A DNA stretch of 64,000 nucleotides from Chitinophaga pinensis. GTDB lineage: Bacteria > Pseudomonadota > Gammaproteobacteria > Burkholderiales > Burkholderiaceae_C. The stretch spans positions 1 to 64,000 of the forward strand of contig CALPRQ020000010.1 of assembly GCA_943326015.2 (NCBI GenBank), written 5' to 3'. The position numbers and the translations under genes were made by a program. Below, in pieces: positions 58,515 to 64,000 of this stretch. The first letter of the stretch is position 1; each line of letters starts with the position of its first letter. The notes under the pieces are model-generated. The model was not told the origin of the DNA. It did no database searches and saw only the letters and a list, made by a program, of their open reading frames with translations.

Positions 58515-59105
58515 ATGAAGGATTTTTCTTCGCTTCGCAACGCCAATCGCGCGGGACTGACGGGCATCAGGCTTGGCGGGTTGATGCTGGCGGCCAGTTG
58601 TTGTCTGGTCGCCACGCCACTGGCACAGGCCGATTCCGGCTGGCTGTGGCTGGATGGCAACGGGCACAAGGTCTACAGCGACATGCCGCCGCCACCCTCG
58701 GTACCGCCCAGGAGCATCCTGCGCCGACCTGCCGATACGGGCTCATCGCTCCCGCAGTCGGCAGTGGAGCCAGCGACGGCGGGCACGGCCTCCCCTGCCA
58801 CCGGAGCGCCAACCACAGGCCAGACTGGCACCGCCTCAAGCCTCGACCGGCCCGCCTCGCCAAGCGCGGCGCTGTCGGACGCGCAGCTGCGGGCCGCAGT
58901 CGAGAAACGCAATGCCGAAATCCGCCAGCAGAACTGCAAGCAGGCGCGCGAGGCGCTGACGACGCTGAACTCGGGAGAGCCGCTGATCACGACCGATGCC
59001 AGGGGCGAGCAGGTGCTGCTTGGCACCGAGGCGCGCGCCGCCGAGATCCGCCGCCTGCGCCAGGCCGAACAGGACAACTGCAGGCCGAAATCAGCCGATC
59101 AATAG
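58515..59105 (+). CDS. DUF4124-containing secreted protein
   Basis: 196 residues. Signal peptide-like start (LGGLMLAASCCLVATPLAQA), then the DUF4124 motif WLWLDGNGHKVYSDMPPPPS, a Pro/Ala/Thr-rich linker and a conserved helical end (LRAAVEKRNAEIRQQNCKQA, RLRQAEQDNCR). It is probably periplasmic. This family commonly lies beside guaB in Burkholderiales. Function unknown. Confidence 0.88.
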   Translation: MKDFSSLRNANRAGLTGIRLGGLMLAASCCLVATPLAQADSGWLWLDGNGHKVYSDMPPPPSVPPRSILRRPADTGSSLPQSAVEPATAGTASPATGAPTTGQTGTASSLDRPASPSAALSDAQLRAAVEKRNAEIRQQNCKQAREALTTLNSGEPLITTDARGEQVLLGTEARAAEIRRLRQAEQDNCRPKSADQ

Positions 59106-59109
59106 CCCC

Positions 59110-59442
59110 TCAGTAGCCCCACTTGGCACCCGGTCGACGCTGCGCGAACAGGCCCGCCGTCTTGGCGCCCTGGGACTTGAAACGCTCGCGCCGGGCCACC
59201 TTGGGGTCGACGCGCAGCGGGCGCCAGAACTCGATGCGGTCGCGCTCGCGCAGGACTGCATCAGGCGGCGCCTTGCGCCCCCAGATGCCGCAGCTGACCG
59301 ATGCCTCGGACCCCAGTTCAGGATGCAAGTCGAGCCAGCCGCTCAGGCGCAAGGCGTCTTCGAGCATGCTGCCGACAGGTAGTTCGAGCTCGCACTCCAG
59401 CACCTGGCGTGCTGCCGGCGAATAGACCAGGGTGACCTTCAT
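59110..59442 (-). CDS. rnfH: RnfH-family ubiquitin-like protein
   Basis: 110 residues: MKVTLVYSPAARQVLECELE, LPVGSMLEDALRLSGWLDL, SCGIWGRKAPPDAVLRERDR, IEFWRPLRVDPKVARRERFK. Beta-grasp RnfH (UPF0125) family. It follows ratA by 3 bases in the standard ratA-rnfH order. Biochemical role not firmly known. Confidence 0.92.
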   Translation of the reverse strand: MKVTLVYSPAARQVLECELELPVGSMLEDALRLSGWLDLHPELGSEASVSCGIWGRKAPPDAVLRERDRIEFWRPLRVDPKVARRERFKSQGAKTAGLFAQRRPGAKWGY

Positions 59443-59445
59443 GCT

Positions 59446-59892
59446 TCAGGACTCGCCATAGACCTGGTCGGCGCGCTTGACGAAGGCATCGACCAGGCTG
59501 CCGGCGATCTTGTCGAACACCGGCCCGACCAGCGACTCCAGCGTGCGGCTCGAGAAGGCATAGTTGAGGGTAAACAGGATCTTGCAGGCCTTTTGCTCCG
59601 GGCCGCCCAGCGGAATGAACTCCCAGGTGCCGTCGAGATGCGAGAACGGCCCGTCGACCAGCTCCAGGTTGATGCTGCGCCCCTCGACTTGGATGTTGCG
59701 GGTGGTGAAACTCTTCCTGATGCCGCTGATGGACATGCCGACGCGGGCGACAACGACCTCGCCCTGCTCTTCGAGCACAGCGCCTTCGTTGCACCAGGGC
59801 AGGAATTCGGGATAACGGGACACATCGGCCACCAGCGCGAACATTTCGGACGCGCCGTGCCAGAGCAATACAGTTTTGTTAACGCTTTTCAT
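59446..59892 (-). CDS. ratA: RatA, START-domain ribosome association / coenzyme Q-binding protein
   Basis: 148 residues. START/SRPBCC fold: [96 protein letters not shown]. RatA inhibits 70S formation in E. coli, and homologues (Coq10) bind ubiquinone. It is divergent from smpB as in most Proteobacteria. Confidence 0.93.
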   Translation of the reverse strand: MKSVNKTVLLWHGASEMFALVADVSRYPEFLPWCNEGAVLEEQGEVVVARVGMSISGIRKSFTTRNIQVEGRSINLELVDGPFSHLDGTWEFIPLGGPEQKACKILFTLNYAFSSRTLESLVGPVFDKIAGSLVDAFVKRADQVYGES

Positions 59893-59948
59893 ACAATCGC
59901 CGATCGCCCCGGCATTGTATGGGTCCGGGGCACCCCCATTTGAGCAGC

Positions 59949-60434
59949 ATGGCCACTAACAAGAAATCCACCGCCGCGAGCAACTCGCGCATCGCCGACA
60001 ACAAGAAGGCAATCTACAACTACCACATCGAGGAGCGGTACGAATGCGGCATGGTGCTCGAAGGCTGGGAGGTCAAGGCGCTGCGCGAGGGCAAGGTCCA
60101 GCTGACCGACGGCTACGTGCTGATCCGCGAGGGCGAGCTGTTCCTGATCGGCTGCCAGGTCAATCCGCTGCGCGGCACCTCGCCCTTCGTGAGCGCCGAC
60201 AGTGCCCGCATCAAGAAGCTGCTGCTGCACCGCGAGGAGATCAAGCGCCTGGTCGGCAAGGTCGAGCAGAAGGGCTACACCCTGGTGCCGCTCAACCTGC
60301 ACTGGAAGAACGGCCGGGTCAAGTGCGAGATCGCACTGGCCAAGGGCAAGGCCGAGCACGACAAGCGCGACACGATCAAGGAACGCGAAGGCAAGCGCGA
60401 GGTGGAACGCGCGCTCAAGAGCCGCAACCGCTGA
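59949..60434 (+). CDS. smpB: SsrA-binding protein
   Basis: 161 residues from the ATG at 59949 ([20 protein letters not shown]). [60 protein letters not shown] are diagnostic. It partners tmRNA in rescuing stalled ribosomes. The longer frame from 59919 lacks conservation. Confidence 0.97.
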   Translation: MATNKKSTAASNSRIADNKKAIYNYHIEERYECGMVLEGWEVKALREGKVQLTDGYVLIREGELFLIGCQVNPLRGTSPFVSADSARIKKLLLHREEIKRLVGKVEQKGYTLVPLNLHWKNGRVKCEIALAKGKAEHDKRDTIKEREGKREVERALKSRNR

Positions 60435-60442
60435 ACAGCAAG

Positions 60443-60529
60443 CGGCCCCCAGGGTGGCATCCGGATTCCGATGCCGCCCTGGGGGCCGAAACCCGGCCGG
60501 GATGCGCTGCAGCAGCGCATCCCGGCCGG
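60443..60529. terminator. Double hairpin between convergent smpB and typA
   Basis: A 46-base hairpin (CGGCCCCCAGGG.. with ..CCCTGGGGGCCG, 60443-60488) and a 17-bp perfect hairpin around CAG (60493-60529). A bidirectional terminator is likely. Confidence 0.8.
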
Positions 60530-60539
60530 ACAAGGACGA

Positions 60540-62359
<1,820 letters not shown>

Positions 62360-62363
<4 letters not shown>

Positions 62364-63322
62364 GATTGGCTCTCCAGGATTTGTTGAATTTCGATAGGGC
62401 TCAACAGACGCCCCGGGATCAGTTCGCCGGCCTCGACATGGGCAGTACCCAGCAAGGCGGCGGGATGATCGGCATAGACGGCGACCTGCGCGGCGTCGGG
62501 CCAGGGGCCGCGACGGCGCATGCCGCTGAGGAAACGGCCTGCATTCTGCTCGTCGAGCGTGACACGCTCGTGGCGAGCCAGCAGGCTGTCGACCGGCAGC
62601 AAGGCGCTCAGGCGCTCGCTATCGGCCATGGATTCGATGGATTCGATCGAGATGCACTGCGAAAGTTCAAATTCGCCCGTTTGGGTGCGGCGCAGCGCCG
62701 ACAGGTGGGCACCGCAGCCCAGCGCCCGGCCGATGTCCTCGGCCAGGGTGCGGACGTAAGTGCCCTTGCTGCAGAGCACCTGCAGTTCGAGTTCGATCTG
62801 CTCATCTTCTGGCGGCAGCAGGCGCAGCGACAGCTCGCGGATCACGATCTGGCGCGGCTCGCGCTCGACTTCGATGCCAGCGCGGGCGTACTCGTAGAGC
62901 GCCTTGCCGTCCTTCTTGAGCGCGCTGTACATCGGCGGCAGCTGGCTGATCGGACCCGTGAAGCGGGCCGCCAGCGCTTGCAGCTTGTCCGGCGTCAGCA
63001 GATCGAGGTCGACCTCGGTGGTCGAGCTGATCTCGCCCTCCAGGTCGCCAGTGCTGGTCGTGGCGCCCAGGCGCAGCACGGCCGTGTAGCCCTTGTCGGC
63101 ATCGAGATGCAGCTGGCTGAACTTGGTCGCGGCGCCAAAGCACAGCGGCAGCACACCAGTGGCCAGCGGATCGAGGGTGCCGGTATGACCGGCCTTCTCG
63201 GCCCGCAGCAACCACTTGACCTTCTGCAAGGCCTGGTTGCTGGAGAGACCGATGGGCTTGTCGAGCAGCACCACCCCGTGCACGGGGCGACGCTGCACCC
63301 GTGCGCGAGGTGCGGTCGTCAT
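62360..63322 (-). CDS. truB: tRNA pseudouridine(55) synthase
   Basis: 320 residues. VHGVVLLDKPIGLSSNQALQ, AGHTGTLDPLATGVLPLCFG (catalytic Asp in GTLDP), YTAVLRLGATTSTGDLEGE, SKGTYVRTLAEDIGRALGCG and a C-terminal PUA-like part. It makes pseudouridine 55 in the T loop. Part of the infB-rbfA-truB operon. Confidence 0.97.
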
Positions 63323-63323
63323 C

Positions 63324-63692
63324 TCAGTCCTCGTCCTTGGAACGGGATGCGACCGCCTTGGCGATCAGGGAACTCATGTCGGCCGCACGCTCGGAGGTGC
63401 GATCGAAATGGAAATGCAGCGTCGGCACGGTGTGGATGTGCAGGCGCTTGAACAGGCCGTTGCGCAGGAAACCGGCGGCCTGGTTCAAGGCCGCCTCGGT
63501 GTCCTGCGGATTGCCCGTCAGCAGGCTGAACCAGATCTTGGCATGAGCGTAATCAGGCGTGACTTCCACGGCCTGCAACGTGATCATGCCCAGACGCGGG
63601 TCCTTGAGCTCGCGGATCAGCTCGGTCAGATCACGCTGGATCTGATCGGCGACCTTGAAGCTGCGGTGGGTCGGTGACTTCTTGGCGGCCAT
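63324..63692 (-). CDS. rbfA: Ribosome-binding factor A
   Basis: 122 residues: [72 protein letters not shown]-type 30S maturation factor, placed 1 base before truB and after infB. Confidence 0.97.
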   Translation of the reverse strand: MAAKKSPTHRSFKVADQIQRDLTELIRELKDPRLGMITLQAVEVTPDYAHAKIWFSLLTGNPQDTEAALNQAAGFLRNGLFKRLHIHTVPTLHFHFDRTSERAADMSSLIAKAVASRSKDED

Positions 63693-63695
63693 GAC

Positions 63696-64000
63696 TTACA
63701 GCGTACGAGCGATTTCCTTGATCTCGAAGACTTCGAGGATGTCGCCTTCCTTGATGTCGTTGTAGTTCTTGAGCTTGATGCCGCACTCGAAGCCTTCCTT
63801 GACTTCCTTGACGTCATCCTTCATGCGCTTGAGGGACTCGAGCTCGCCGGTGTAGACCACCACGTTCTCGCGCAGCAGGCGGAAATGCGCGTTGCGGGTG
63901 ACATGACCGTGGGTGATCATACAGCCCGCGATGGTGCCGATCTTGGTCGCGACGATCACATTGCGGATCTCGGCGGTACCGATGATTTCCTCGCGCTTTT
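63696..64000 (-). CDS. infB: Translation initiation factor IF-2, C-terminal part (runs off the window)
   Basis: The last ~100 residues of IF-2: [89 protein letters not shown], the domain IV that binds fMet-tRNA. The gene continues beyond 64000. Confidence 0.97.
   Translation of the reverse strand, partial: KREEIIGTAEIRNVIVATKIGTIAGCMITHGHVTRNAHFRLLRENVVVYTGELESLKRMKDDVKEVKEGFECGIKLKNYNDIKEGDILEVFEIKEIARTL

Overview
The window is a GC-rich chromosomal segment of a betaproteobacterium, probably of the order Burkholderiales. The evidence is the housekeeping gene set and order (guaB-guaA; smpB divergent from ratA-rnfH; typA-truB-rbfA-infB) and the protein sequences; genus cannot be fixed from sequence reading alone. 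A temperate, siphovirus-like prophage of about 52 kb is inserted exactly at the 3' end of guaA. The 16-base core ATCATTCCCACTCGAT occurs at 3347-3362 (attL) and 55263-55278 (attR) and covers the last codons and stop of guaA, so guaA stays intact.

Chromosome, left (1-3346): the start of an AMP-forming acyl-CoA synthetase, then a hybrid sensor kinase / OmpR-type response regulator pair. Chromosome, right (55264-64000): guaA, guaB, a DUF4124 secreted protein, rnfH, ratA, smpB, typA, truB, rbfA and the 3' end of infB.

Prophage late region (3.6-29.9 kb, mostly minus strand, read right to left): small and large terminase, a MuF minor head protein, an antirepressor cassette with a c4-like antisense RNA, scaffold, decoration protein, gpE-like capsid, tail tube, tail assembly chaperones joined by a -1 frameshift, tape measure, tail tip/fibre proteins, holin-like proteins and a GH19 endolysin. 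Portal and neck/tail-completion genes lie apart, as a plus-strand block at 21.4-23.9 kb. The MuF protein is the outstanding locus. It ends in a DUF6883 toxin-like domain followed by a DUF4926 immunity-like gene, and it contains a 274-residue intein in its HPHC motif. The opposite strand of that same intein DNA encodes a Vsr-like nuclease with its own promoter and start; its stop codon abuts the intein's first codon.

Prophage control and replication (29.9-39.9 kb): ninB, a RuvC-like resolvase, Rha, P-like and O-like replication genes (with six perfect 18-bp iterons inside the O-like gene), a Cro/CI switch with operators CGG-N4-CCG, a CI-linked nucleotidyltransferase plus unknown partner (candidate lysogeny-expressed defence), and a HigBA-type toxin-antitoxin pair. 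A second strong promoter at 39.45 kb carries the same operator motif and drives a 0.43-kb leader and the rightward early operon.

Prophage early/accessory region (39.9-55.2 kb, plus strand): a VWA protein, many small overlapping genes, RecT and a YqaJ exonuclease, a membrane protein whose gene is packed with GGTACAG repeats, a Tad2-like (DUF2829) anti-Thoeris candidate, a cytosine methyltransferase, an ASCH gene duplicated at its 5' end by an HNH insertion, an AlpA-like regulator, a short tyrosine-recombinase-like protein and the integrase with arm-type repeats next to attR. Three HNH endonuclease genes besides the intein nuclease make this prophage unusually rich in homing-type elements.
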